Assembly: GCF_013450155.1 (NCBI RefSeq)
Contig: NZ_JACCKD010000002.1
Location: forward strand, 734,531 to 798,530
Direction of reading: 5' to 3'
Length of the DNA stretch: 64,000 bases
Origin: Haloechinothrix aidingensis
GTDB lineage: Bacteria; Actinomycetota; Actinomycetes; Mycobacteriales; Pseudonocardiaceae
Shown: positions 23,243 through 31,389 of the stretch, piece by piece
Position numbering within the stretch: the first letter of the stretch is position 1
Layout: each line of letters begins with the position of its first letter
Translations under genes and position numbers: made by a program
The notes under the pieces: generated by a model
The model's database searches: none
The model's input: only the letters and a program-made list of their open reading frames with translations
What the model was told of the DNA's origin: nothing

Positions 23243-25066
23243 TCACTCCACCTGCTCGGCCGTGGCCATCCAGCGGCTCTCCACCTCGTCCTTCTCCTGC
23301 CGGACGGACTTGAGCTCGGTGTCCAGCTCCATCAGGCGATCGGGATCGGTGGCCGCCCCGGCGAGCTCCTCGTGCAGCTCACGTTCCCGGCCCGCCAGCG
23401 TGTCCAGCCTACGCTCCAGCTTGGCCAGTTCCTTGCGTGCCGCGCGCTGCTCGGCCGCGCTGGGCCGGTCCGGCGTGACCGGCCGCTGCTGCGTGGCAGG
23501 CTCCTCCCGTGCGGCCGCCCCGCCGGAGTCGGTGCTCCCGGCCCCGCCGGTGTCCTTGCGCCCGGCCGCGGTGTGCCGCCCGCGCCGCGCGAGGTACTCA
23601 TCGATGCCGCCAGGCAGGTGGGTGACCGTCCCGTCCCCCGGCAGCGCGTACACCGAGTCACACGCCCGCTCGACCAGGTACCGGTCGTGGGAGACGACGA
23701 CAAGGGTGCCTGGCCACGAGTCGAGCACGTCCTCCAGCTGCTGGAGCGTGTCGATATCCAGGTCGTTGGTCGGTTCGTCGAGCAGCAGTACGTTCGGCTC
23801 GCTCATCAGCAGCCGGGCGAGCTGGAGCCTGCGACGCTCGCCTCCGGAGAGGTCGCGGACCCGTGTCCACTGCCGCGAGGACCCGAACCCGAACCGTTCC
23901 GCGAGCTGCGAGGCCGTGAACTCCTGCTTACCGAGCGAGACACGGCGGGCGACGTCCTCGACGGCCTCCAGCACCCGGCGCTCACCCGGCAGGTCCTCCA
24001 GCTCCTGCACCAGGTGCGCGAGCCGCACCGTCTTGCCCTGCACCCGGGTGCCCTCCTCCGGTTCGACCTCCCCACCGATCAGCCGCAGCAGCGTGGTCTT
24101 GCCCGAACCGTTCACCCCGACGATGCCGATCCGCTCCCCGGGCCCGATGCGCCAGGTCACCGAGTCCAGGATGGGGACCGGCCCCGCGTGCAGCGTCACG
24201 TCCTCCAGCTCGACCACGGTCTTGCCGAGCCTGCGCCGCGCGAAGGTGTGCAGCTCGACGGTGTCGCGCGGTTGCGGGACGTCGGCGATCAGCGCCTCGG
24301 CCGCCTCCACCCGGTACTTCGGTTTCGATGTCCGTGCCTTCGCTCCGCGATGCAACCAGGCGAGCTCCTTGCGTGCCAGGTTGCGGCGCTTGTCCTCGGT
24401 GGCCTTGGCGATACGGGCGCGCTCGGCCCGCGCGTACACCCAGTCCGCGTAGCCGCCCTCGTACTGCTCGACCGACAGGTCGACGACCTCCCAGGTGCGG
24501 CTGCACACCGTGTCCAGGAACCAGCGGTCGTGCGTGACGACGATCAGCGCGATCCGCCGCGCGAGCAGGTGCTCGGCCAGCCAGTTCACGCCCTCGATGT
24601 CGAGGTGGTTGGTCGGCTCGTCGAGCACGATCACGTCGAGCTCGCGCACCAGTTCCGCGGCCAGTGCCACCCGGCGCCGCTCACCCCCGGACAGCGTGCT
24701 GACATCGGTGTCGAAACCGAGCGCGTCGATCCCGAGGCCGTGCACGATGGAGCGCACCCGGGGGTCCGCCGCCCACTCGTGGTCGGCGTCGTAACCTGCC
24801 AGCACCGCGTCCCCGACCCGCGCACCGGAGGTGAGGTCGGTCCGTTGCGTCACCACGGCCAGCCGCAGGTCGCGCGCCCAGCTGACGCGGCCACTGTCGG
24901 GGGGTTCGACACCCGCGAGGATCTCCAGCAGGGTCGTCTTGCCGCACCCGTTCAGGCCGACGACCCCGATCCGGTCGCCGGTGTCGATGCCCAGCGAGAC
25001 GCCACGCAGCAACTCCCGGTCGCCATAGGACTTGGCAATCGACTCGGTGTTGATCAGGTTCGCCAT
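23243..25066 (-). CDS. ABC-F family ATPase (ribosome-associated, Uup-like)
   Basis: Two fused ABC ATPase domains without membrane segments are present. The first has Walker A GLNGCGKTT (37-45), LSGGE and VIVLDEPTNHLD; the second has GVNGSGKTT near 316, LSGGERRRLQLARLL and LLLDEPTNDLD near 425. A charged coiled-coil C-terminal domain (about 535-607) follows, as in Uup. ABC-F proteins act on the ribosome E site in translation or antibiotic protection, and Uup-type members also bind nucleic acid. The start at 25066 (MANLINTESIAKSYG) gives 607 residues. A longer in-frame N-terminal extension upstream is Gly/Arg-rich and not family-like. It is probably cotranscribed with the FAAL gene. Confidence 0.94.
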   Translation of the reverse strand: MANLINTESIAKSYGDRELLRGVSLGIDTGDRIGVVGLNGCGKTTLLEILAGVEPPDSGRVSWARDLRLAVVTQRTDLTSGARVGDAVLAGYDADHEWAADPRVRSIVHGLGIDALGFDTDVSTLSGGERRRVALAAELVRELDVIVLDEPTNHLDIEGVNWLAEHLLARRIALIVVTHDRWFLDTVCSRTWEVVDLSVEQYEGGYADWVYARAERARIAKATEDKRRNLARKELAWLHRGAKARTSKPKYRVEAAEALIADVPQPRDTVELHTFARRRLGKTVVELEDVTLHAGPVPILDSVTWRIGPGERIGIVGVNGSGKTTLLRLIGGEVEPEEGTRVQGKTVRLAHLVQELEDLPGERRVLEAVEDVARRVSLGKQEFTASQLAERFGFGSSRQWTRVRDLSGGERRRLQLARLLMSEPNVLLLDEPTNDLDIDTLQQLEDVLDSWPGTLVVVSHDRYLVERACDSVYALPGDGTVTHLPGGIDEYLARRGRHTAAGRKDTGGAGSTDSGGAAAREEPATQQRPVTPDRPSAAEQRAARKELAKLERRLDTLAGRERELHEELAGAATDPDRLMELDTELKSVRQEKDEVESRWMATAEQVE

Positions 25067-25302
25067 ATGTACGGATTCCAGCCTCTCGACGAGCGTTCTC
25101 ACCCATTGTCCCGTCCCGGTACCCCATCCACCCCAGCCGGGAGCCCGCGGCGTCCCCGGCAGGCAACGTGCGAACACCCCTCAGGGGCTCGGCACGGTGC
25201 GGCGGCACTGCCTGCGGGCAGAGCGTTCCCGCCTCGATCGTGGGGTTACGCGGGCACGTCCCGCGGCAGGCCGCACCCCGGCGACCCGCTCACCGCACAC
25301 GC

Positions 25303-26292
25303 TCAGGCGTGGACCTGCGGCGGGGGTGTCGGCTCCGGCGAGTCCTCACCGTCGACGATGCGCGCGCCGTGCACGGGCCCGTGCGCCACCCGCACCGTGC
25401 GGCACACCCCTGCACCGGCGAGCTGAGCCGCGACCTCGACGGCCGAGTCGCCGTCGGTACACAGGAAGGCGCAGGTCGGTCCGGAGCCCGATACGACCCC
25501 GGCGAGCGCACCGGCCTCCACACCGGCACGCAGGGTGCGGCGCAGGTTCGACCGCAACGACACCGCCGCCGCCTGCAGGTCGTTGCCGAGCAGCAGCGCC
25601 AGCTGGCGGGGGTCGCCGGAGGCGAGCGCCTCGACGAGCGGGTCGTAGGACCCCACCCGCGGCGGGTCGCCCACGGCACGCAACCTGTCCAGCTCGCCGT
25701 AGACCTTCGGCGTGGACAGGCCCCGGTTGTCGAAGGCGAGCACCCAGTGGAAGGTGTGCCGGGACAGCACGGGAACAAGCTGGTCGCCGCGCCCGGTCCC
25801 CAGCGCCGTGCCGCCGGAGAGCGCGAACGGAACGTCGCTGCCGAGCTTCCCGGCGAGCGTGCCGAGGTCCTCCCTGGTGACGTCCAGGTCCCACAGCGCG
25901 GACAGGCCGAGCAGTACGGCAGCCGCGTCCGCGCTCCCGCCTGCCATGCCGCCTGCCACCGGGATCTCCTTGCGGATCATCACCCGGACCCCTGACTCGT
26001 CCTCCGGCCGCCCGACGTGCTCGGCGAGCAGGCGGACGGCGCGCCACGCCAGGTTGTCCGAGTTCCGCGGGATCGTGCCCGTGCCTTCACCCTGCACGTC
26101 GACGCCCGGCTCCTCGGAGGCTGCCACGGTCACGTCGTCGGACAGCGACAGCGCCTGGAACACGGTGCTGATCTCGTGATACCCGTCGGAGCGCTGGTCC
26201 CCGATACCCAGATGCAAGTTGATCTTGGATGGCGCGCGGACCGTGACGGGCGGCGGCACAACGGCTAGCACGGCCCCAGCGTACCTGGGCAC
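25303..26292 (-). CDS. ispE: 4-diphosphocytidyl-2-C-methyl-D-erythritol kinase
   Basis: IspE phosphorylates CDP-methylerythritol in the MEP route to isoprenoids. It is a GHMP kinase: [20 protein letters not shown] at the start, the ATP loop [20 protein letters not shown] (about 111-130), [20 protein letters not shown] and the C-terminal [12 protein letters not shown]. Length is 329 residues. The GTG at 26292 is the longest start; another GTG at 26271 leaves all motifs in place and cannot be excluded. It follows the MetN-like gene by 38 bases, and rsmA lies further upstream as in mycobacteria. Confidence 0.95.
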   Translation of the reverse strand: MPRYAGAVLAVVPPPVTVRAPSKINLHLGIGDQRSDGYHEISTVFQALSLSDDVTVAASEEPGVDVQGEGTGTIPRNSDNLAWRAVRLLAEHVGRPEDESGVRVMIRKEIPVAGGMAGGSADAAAVLLGLSALWDLDVTREDLGTLAGKLGSDVPFALSGGTALGTGRGDQLVPVLSRHTFHWVLAFDNRGLSTPKVYGELDRLRAVGDPPRVGSYDPLVEALASGDPRQLALLLGNDLQAAAVSLRSNLRRTLRAGVEAGALAGVVSGSGPTCAFLCTDGDSAVEVAAQLAGAGVCRTVRVAHGPVHGARIVDGEDSPEPTPPPQVHA

Positions 26293-26330
26293 CCCCCGCG
26301 GGCGTGTAGCTCAGCCCGGTACGGCGCGCC

Positions 26331-27395
26331 CTACACCGCGACGCCCGCGAGGCTGCGGGTCTGGTGGGCGAGCAGCTCGTCGACCCCGGCCATGCCCAGG
26401 TCGGCCTCGCTGACCCTGCCGCCGTGCTCGGAGATCCAGCGCAGCGCGGCGTCGCTGTCCGCGCCGCTGAGGCCCAGCCGGAAACGCCCCACCGGCGTGT
26501 CACCGACCCGCGTGACGCCGCCACCGAGCGTGCTCAGCTCCACGCCGAAGCGGGTACCCGCCTCACCGAGCACCGAGGCCACGGTCGCGTGCCCGACGAG
26601 CACGACATCGACCAGCCGGTCGAAGCCCGTCGCCGCGCCGGAGTGCGCCACGGCAGGCAGCACGCTGCGCGCCGTCACGCTGTCCTCGTCGCCGATCAGC
26701 TCAAGCAGGGCACCGCTCTCCACGAGCCGCCCGCCGGAGAGCACGCTGACGTGGTCACAGATCTTGCGCACGACGCCGGCGTCCGTGGTGGCCACAAGCA
26801 CGGTGATGCCGTACTCGGCCCACGCCCTGTCCAGCGCGGCAAGCACCCCGCCCGACTGCTCCCCGTCGAGGTCGTCGGTCAGCTCCTCGGCGATCAGCAA
26901 CGACGGGCGCGTCGCCAGCGCCCGCGCGAGGGCCACCCGCCTGCGTTGCCCCTCGCTGAGCTCGGCGGGCCTGCGGGCAGCTCCCCGGGTCAGCCCGATG
27001 AGGTCGATCAGTTCGGCGACCCGCTTCCTGCGTGCCGGGCCGTCGAGGCCGGCACGCTCCAGGGGGGCCGCGATGTTGCCCGCGGCGGTGCGTTCCGGGT
27101 GCAGCACGTAGCGCGAGTCCACGCGGCCGATCCTGGCGCGCAGCTCCCGGCGCTTGCCGGCGTCCAGCGTGACCGGATCGACGCCGTTGAAGCGGACCAC
27201 GCCGGAGTCCGGCGCATCGTGCAGTCCCAGGATCGCCGCGAGCGTCGACGTGCCCGAGCCCGCGGGGCCGAGCAACCCGCTCAACGAACCCTCGGGGATC
27301 TCCGTGCTCACGTCGTAGAGCGCCATGGCTCCGGACGGGCTCGGCGAGGTATGCGGCACGGGCGCGGATTTGGAGATACTTTCAGCTGCGATCAC
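26331..27395 (-). CDS. MetN-like ABC ATPase paralogue with degenerate catalytic motifs and NIL domain
   Basis: The 354-residue protein has the length and layout of MetN, the ATPase of the methionine importer, including a C-terminal NIL (ligand-binding) domain at about 280-345. Its catalytic residues are altered. Walker A reads GPAGSGTS (43-50) with Thr49 for the Lys, and the Q-loop Gln is Ser94. Walker B is LIAEELTDDLD with Glu170 for Asp and Glu171 kept, and the H-loop His is Thr204. The signature LSEGQ (146-150) is kept. ATP hydrolysis is therefore doubtful, although the frame is intact and the protein well preserved. The GTG at 27395 has GAGGAG six bases upstream. A SAM riboswitch and a leader peptide lie in front, and no metI or metQ gene is in the window. 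It may be a methionine-responsive regulator or an inactive partner subunit. Confidence 0.85.
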   Translation of the reverse strand: MIAAESISKSAPVPHTSPSPSGAMALYDVSTEIPEGSLSGLLGPAGSGTSTLAAILGLHDAPDSGVVRFNGVDPVTLDAGKRRELRARIGRVDSRYVLHPERTAAGNIAAPLERAGLDGPARRKRVAELIDLIGLTRGAARRPAELSEGQRRRVALARALATRPSLLIAEELTDDLDGEQSGGVLAALDRAWAEYGITVLVATTDAGVVRKICDHVSVLSGGRLVESGALLELIGDEDSVTARSVLPAVAHSGAATGFDRLVDVVLVGHATVASVLGEAGTRFGVELSTLGGGVTRVGDTPVGRFRLGLSGADSDAALRWISEHGGRVSEADLGMAGVDELLAHQTRSLAGVAV

Positions 27396-27483
27396 GACAT
27401 GCTCCTCGATGAGGTTTCCCGCGCTCGGCCCGGCAGGCTCACTGCCGCGGCGGGCGGGATGAAGGCGGACGGGGACGGGCCGG

Positions 27484-27561
27484 TCAGCGACGACAGGCGC
27501 TGTTGGTCCGACGTCCCTCGTCGACGACACGACGTCGTGTCAGCAGTCGTGATACGTACAT
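27484..27561 (-). CDS. Leader peptide downstream of the SAM riboswitch
   Basis: A 25-codon frame starts at the ATG at 27561 with GGAGGAG five bases before it. It encodes MYVSRLLTRRRVVDEG followed by an end reading SACRR. The Leu-x-Arg-Arg-Arg...Cys-Arg pattern resembles short leader peptides found upstream of sulfur-metabolism genes in actinomycetes. It ends 88 bases before the MetN-like GTG. Part of its ribosome binding site (27567-27571 on the plus numbering) overlaps the 3' strand of riboswitch helix P1 (27569-27574), so ligand binding should hide it. A CGGCAG/CTGCCG hairpin (27431-27447) lies between it and the next gene. Confidence 0.7.
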   Translation of the reverse strand: MYVSRLLTRRRVVDEGRRTNSACRR

Positions 27562-27568
27562 GCGCTCC

Positions 27569-27686
27569 TCCATCGAACCTGGCGGTAGCACCTGCCCGTG
27601 GTGACGGGGAACACGCCTTCCGGCGTGGCCCCGCGGGCGGTTGCTGCGGCTTCAGCGAGCCAGGTCTCTCAGCCGCTCGGGATGGA
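27569..27686 (-). promoter_or_regulatory. SAM riboswitch (SAM-I clan)
   Basis: Read on the minus strand, the leader contains P1 TCCATC (27681-27686) pairing with GATGGA (27569-27574). Between them lie the conserved core GAGCGGCTGAGAGACCTGGC, CTGAAGCC, GCAACC and AGGTGCTA in the order of the S-box aptamer. The P3 arm is GC-rich. No clear intrinsic terminator follows; instead the 3' strand of P1 runs straight into the ribosome binding site of the leader peptide. This points to translational rather than transcriptional control, with SAM switching expression off. The region 27396-27740 otherwise contains only the leader peptide and its spacer. Confidence 0.87.
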
Positions 27687-27740
27687 TACCTTGCGTATTA
27701 CAGCGCATCCGGTTGCCCGCTGGCAAGCCAACGGGGCACG

Positions 27741-28622
27741 TCATTGACTTAGGTCACAGTCCGCGGCCCGCACGCGCGCGGCGAGCCGGGCGAAATCGGA
27801 CACGGTGAGACGCTCCCCGCGCGTAGCCGGGTCGATACCGGCCGAGACCAGTGACTCGGCGGCCGCCGATGCGGAGCCGAACCGCGGGGCGAGCGCGGCG
27901 CGCAACGTCTTCCTCCGCTGCGCGAACGCCGCGTCGACCAGCGCGAACGTCGTCTCGCGGTCCCCGGATTCCGGCGGTTCGCCACGGTCGAACCGTACGA
28001 GCGCGGAGTCCACGTTGGGCACCGGCCAGAACACCGATCTCGGCACGGCGCCCGCGCGCCGCGCGGTGCCGAACCACGCCAGCTTCACGCTCGGCACCCC
28101 GTACACGCGGCCGCCGGGCCCGGCCACCATCCGATCCGCGACCTCAGCCTGCACCATCACCAGGGCACGGCGCACCGAGGGGAACGCGGCGAGCAGGTGC
28201 AGCACAACGGGTACCGCGACGTTGTACGGCAGGTTGGCAACCAGGGTGGTGGGAGGGCATTCCAGGTGCGCGGCCTCCAGGCGCAGCGCGTCCGCGCACA
28301 GCACCGTCAACCGGTCGCTGTGCCTGGCTGCCCGGTCTGCGACGGTGCGCGGCAGGCACTCGGCCAACCCGCTGTCGACCTCGACGGCAACCACACTCGC
28401 TCCGGTGTCGAGCAACCCGAGGGTCAGCGACCCCAGACCCGGGCCGACCTCGAGGACGACGTCCGCACCGCTGAGCTCGGCGAGCCCTGCCACCCGGCGA
28501 ACCGTGTTGGCGTCGTGCACGAAGTTCTGCCCGAGCTTCTTCGTCGGGCGTATCCCCAGCTCGGCGGCCAGTGAGCGAACGTCCGCCGGACCGAGCAGTG
28601 CCACATCCGAGGTTCCGGCCAC
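27741..28622 (-). CDS. rsmA: 16S rRNA (adenine1518/1519-N6)-dimethyltransferase
   Basis: RsmA (KsgA) dimethylates two adenines in helix 45 of 16S rRNA during 30S maturation. Visible motifs are [20 protein letters not shown], the SAM-binding [16 protein letters not shown] and motif [14 protein letters not shown]. The C-terminal helical domain with [13 protein letters not shown] follows. I place the start at the GTG at 28622, giving 293 residues; longer frames add an Arg-rich tail. It sits between rpfB and ispE, as in M. tuberculosis (Rv1009-Rv1011). Confidence 0.96.
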   Translation of the reverse strand: MAGTSDVALLGPADVRSLAAELGIRPTKKLGQNFVHDANTVRRVAGLAELSGADVVLEVGPGLGSLTLGLLDTGASVVAVEVDSGLAECLPRTVADRAARHSDRLTVLCADALRLEAAHLECPPTTLVANLPYNVAVPVVLHLLAAFPSVRRALVMVQAEVADRMVAGPGGRVYGVPSVKLAWFGTARRAGAVPRSVFWPVPNVDSALVRFDRGEPPESGDRETTFALVDAAFAQRRKTLRAALAPRFGSASAAAESLVSAGIDPATRGERLTVSDFARLAARVRAADCDLSQ

Positions 28623-28659
28623 GCCGCCCAGCCTACGGCCCCGGCGCGACGGCCGCGCC

Positions 28660-28722
28660 CGGCAGGCCGAAGGGCGCCTTCGGTGCACATGTGGTACCCG
28701 AGGGCCCCTTCGGCTCGGCGCC
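28660..28722. repeat. CCGAAGG...CCTTCGG palindromes between rpfB and rsmA
   Basis: CCGAAGG-GCG-CCTTCGG occupies 28667-28683, and a second, looser palindrome (CCCGAGGGCCCCTTCGG) begins near 28697. Both stand in the 105-base gap after the rpfB stop and before rsmA. In the direction of transcription they immediately follow rpfB and would form stacked hairpins, so partial termination or mRNA protection is likely. Confidence 0.6.
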
Positions 28723-28727
28723 GGGCA

Positions 28728-30248
28728 CTAGGTAGGTAGGCCGAGTTTCTCCGCGCAGGCAGGCCAGGCGCTGTAACCGCCGCGCGCGTCCCGCAGCTTG
28801 GTCGCGATCGCGATCTGTTGCGCCCTGCTGGCCTGGTGCGGGTAGGCCGCGTACTTGGTCCCGCCGTACTCGTCCCAGGTCGGCTTGTCGAACTGCAGGC
28901 CCCCGTAATAGCCGTTACCCGTGTTGATGGACCAGTTGTTGGTCGACTCGCAGTGGGCGAGCCGTTCCCAGACGGCTTCGTCACTGATCGGCGGGTTCTC
29001 CGGCCCGACCCGGACCACCTTGGGCTCCGGCTCGCTCAGGACCTCGCTGCCGACTTCCTCCCGCGCGACCTCCTCGCCGTTGCGCTGGGTCACACGGTAG
29101 GTCACCAGCTTCTCGCCGGACTCGCCTTCCTCCTCGACCACGCGCTCACCCACGCCGAGGTCGGTGTCCTCGACCTCCTCGACAGGTGCCTCGATCTCCT
29201 CGGTGACCTCGATCTCGGAGGTGCCGGTGCGGTTGATCCGCACCTCTTCACCGTCGGTGAGCTCGGAGCCCACACCCTGCGCGACCTCGTCGTCCGAGCC
29301 CAGCTCGAGGCCCAGCTCCTCGAGCAGCTCCTGGACGGTCACGGCGTGCGTGGTCAGCTGCTGCGGCTCCCCCGCCCCGTCGACCACGGTGATGTTCTTC
29401 AGCGACTTGACCTCGAGCGTCATGCCGTCCAACGGCACCTCGCTCCGGCGGGACTCGGAGACCCAGGCACCCTCCTCGAGCATGTCGCCCAGCCCGAGCT
29501 GGCCGAGGGCCTCGTCCACTGTGGTGGCGCGTACCCAGGACTCCCGCTTCTCGCCGTCCACGGTGAGCTCGAGCTGCCTGCCGCGTTCGAGGCTGATCAC
29601 CCCGCCGTCGCTGACCGAGGCATCCGGTGACGGGGACAGCGCGTCGTGCGCGCCGACCGAGATACCCGCGTCGTCGAGCACGTCGCCGACCGTGGAGCCG
29701 AAGCTACGGACCGTCTGCTCCTGGCCGTCGACCTCGACCGTGACGCTCTTGTTCATCGCGAGCGCGCTGGCACCGCCGCCGGTCAGCGTGAGGAGTACCG
29801 CGGCGACCGCGCCCTTGAGGAAGCGCCGCTTCCACTGCTTCACCGCGGAGCCGAGACCGGACTCCTCCGGTTCCGGCTCGGCGACCACCGGCAGCTCGGT
29901 TGTCAGGGCCTCGTCGACGTAGAGCCCGCCCGGCGTGTCGGGCACGTCCGGGATAACCGGCAGGACCGTCGTCTGCGCGTTGACCAGCCTGATCAGCTCG
30001 TCGGCGTCGACGTCGGCCTCGACCATCATCTGGTCGACCTGCGGCCCCAGTGCGGCACGGAGATCCTGGTACGTGATGCGTGGCTCGGCGGAGAACTCGG
30101 GATGGTCGTCGACGTCGGCGTGCGGCCAGTCCTGCCGCGGCCAGTCCTGCTGGGGCCACGCGAGCGTGCCGACGGGCCCCGATACCGCGGCGTCCGATGT
30201 GTATCGACTGCCGTAGCGCGAGTTCCCGCGCGACTCATCAACAGTCAC
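28728..30248 (-). CDS. rpfB: Resuscitation-promoting factor RpfB (DUF348-G5-transglycosylase)
   Basis: RpfB cleaves peptidoglycan glycan strands and promotes exit from dormancy. The 506-residue protein has a long cytosolic N terminus, one membrane segment (about 147-167; AVAAVLLTLTGGGASALA), DUF348 repeats beginning KSVTVEVDGQEQTVRSFGST, and a G5 domain (GERVVEEEGESGEKLVTYRV). The Rpf lysozyme-like domain at the C terminus has the catalytic Glu in HCESTNNWSINTGNGYYGG. I use the GTG at 30248 because AAGGGA lies about eight bases upstream; the next start is 16 codons further up. The 150-residue cytosolic tail with QQDWPRQDWPHADVDD is longer than in M. tuberculosis. Confidence 0.95.
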   Translation of the reverse strand: MTVDESRGNSRYGSRYTSDAAVSGPVGTLAWPQQDWPRQDWPHADVDDHPEFSAEPRITYQDLRAALGPQVDQMMVEADVDADELIRLVNAQTTVLPVIPDVPDTPGGLYVDEALTTELPVVAEPEPEESGLGSAVKQWKRRFLKGAVAAVLLTLTGGGASALAMNKSVTVEVDGQEQTVRSFGSTVGDVLDDAGISVGAHDALSPSPDASVSDGGVISLERGRQLELTVDGEKRESWVRATTVDEALGQLGLGDMLEEGAWVSESRRSEVPLDGMTLEVKSLKNITVVDGAGEPQQLTTHAVTVQELLEELGLELGSDDEVAQGVGSELTDGEEVRINRTGTSEIEVTEEIEAPVEEVEDTDLGVGERVVEEEGESGEKLVTYRVTQRNGEEVAREEVGSEVLSEPEPKVVRVGPENPPISDEAVWERLAHCESTNNWSINTGNGYYGGLQFDKPTWDEYGGTKYAAYPHQASRAQQIAIATKLRDARGGYSAWPACAEKLGLPT

Positions 30249-30321
30249 AGGGCTGTATCCCTTTCGCACAAGCGGTTCCGGCGTGTGGCTCCGCACCCCC
30301 CGAAGTGCTGATGAGCCCGAT

Positions 30322-30348
30322 CCCGATCGCGGTGTCCGTGCGATCGGG
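30322..30348. promoter_or_regulatory. Inverted repeat in the rpfB leader
   Basis: CCCGATCGC at 30322-30330 is the exact reverse complement of GCGATCGGG at 30340-30348, separated by nine bases. It lies 74 bases upstream of the rpfB GTG in the 271-base gap to tatD. The near-repeat CCCGTTCATCG also occurs at 30461 and 30500. The 9-bp arms could be an operator or an mRNA hairpin. I find no match to the c-di-AMP riboswitch that controls rpf genes in Streptomyces. Confidence 0.4.
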
Positions 30349-30519
30349 CGGTACGGTCACAGGACAATAACGGACCGGAGCGGGTTCCGCAATCACCGCG
30401 CGCGGCGGCGTGTCCGTCATCACACCACGGGTGGACGAGTACAGGCCACTCGCGTCGCAGCCCGTTCATCGCGGTGTCACGGTCCGTGGCTGAACGCTGC
30501 CCGTTCATCGGGACGCGGC

Positions 30520-31389
30520 CTACCGTGCCCGCCGCTCGCCGGACGCGCTCCCGGAGCCGGCCGCTGCCCCGGCCCACTCCCCGGCGCCGAACACCCGGCG
30601 CGCTGTCGCCGTGGTGGCCGCGGCGAGCTCGGCAACCGGTTCCTCGCGCAGCTCGGCCAGCCCGCGCACCGTGTATGCCACGCAGTACGGTTCGTTCGGC
30701 CTACCCCGGTACGGGTGCGGAGTCAGGTACGGCGCGTCCGTCTCGACCAGCATCTGCTCGCGCGGCACGAGCCGCGCCGCGGCGTGCAGCTGCCGCGCGT
30801 TGCGGAACGTCACCGTCCCGGCGAAGGACAGCACGTAGCCCGCATCGACGCACCGCCGCGCGATGTCGGCGTCGCCGGAGAAGCAGTGGAACACCACGTC
30901 GGCAGGCGGACCTTCCTCCTCGAGGATGCGCAGTACGTCCTCGTGCGCATCCCGATCGTGGATCATCAGCGGCTTGCCGGCTCGCTTGGCGAGGTCGATG
31001 TGCCACCGGAACGCCTCCCGCTGCGCGTGCGGCGGGGCGAAGTCCCAGTAGTAGTCCAGCCCGGTCTCCCCGACGGCGACCACCTCGTCCGCGCGCGACA
31101 GCCGCTCGATGGCCTGCTGCTCGTGCGCTCCGAACTCGGTGGTGCGGGTCGGATGGATCGCCACCGCGGCGCGCACGCGCGGATCCCACGTGGCGGCGTC
31201 GACAGCCCACCGCGCGGCGGCCAGATCGTCCGCGACGGTGACCACGCCGGAGACCCCGGCTCGTTCGGCCCGATCCACCATCTCGGTGACCCCTGCGGCG
31301 TCCGTGGCCCCGCAGGCATCCATGTGCGTGTGTGCGTCGATCACGGGGGCAGGCAGCGGCTCCGGTACCGGGGGAAGCTCCTTGCTCAT
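30520..31389 (-). CDS. TatD-family metal-dependent DNase
   Basis: The 289-residue amidohydrolase-fold protein has all the metal ligands of TatD: HTHMD near the start, [25 protein letters not shown] and VETDAPYL. Family members are magnesium-dependent 3'-5' exonucleases, also reported as D-tyrosyl-tRNA deacylases; the in vivo role is uncertain. The ATG at 31389 overlaps the metG stop by four bases (ATGA), so it is translationally coupled to metG, as is common. Confidence 0.95.
   Translation of the reverse strand: MSKELPPVPEPLPAPVIDAHTHMDACGATDAAGVTEMVDRAERAGVSGVVTVADDLAAARWAVDAATWDPRVRAAVAIHPTRTTEFGAHEQQAIERLSRADEVVAVGETGLDYYWDFAPPHAQREAFRWHIDLAKRAGKPLMIHDRDAHEDVLRILEEEGPPADVVFHCFSGDADIARRCVDAGYVLSFAGTVTFRNARQLHAAARLVPREQMLVETDAPYLTPHPYRGRPNEPYCVAYTVRGLAELREEPVAELAAATTATARRVFGAGEWAGAAAGSGSASGERRAR

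Noticed and set aside
26331-27395. Annotation as a working methionine importer ATPase (MetN)
   Set aside because: Walker A Lys, Q-loop Gln and H-loop His are all replaced, and no permease or binding protein gene is nearby.
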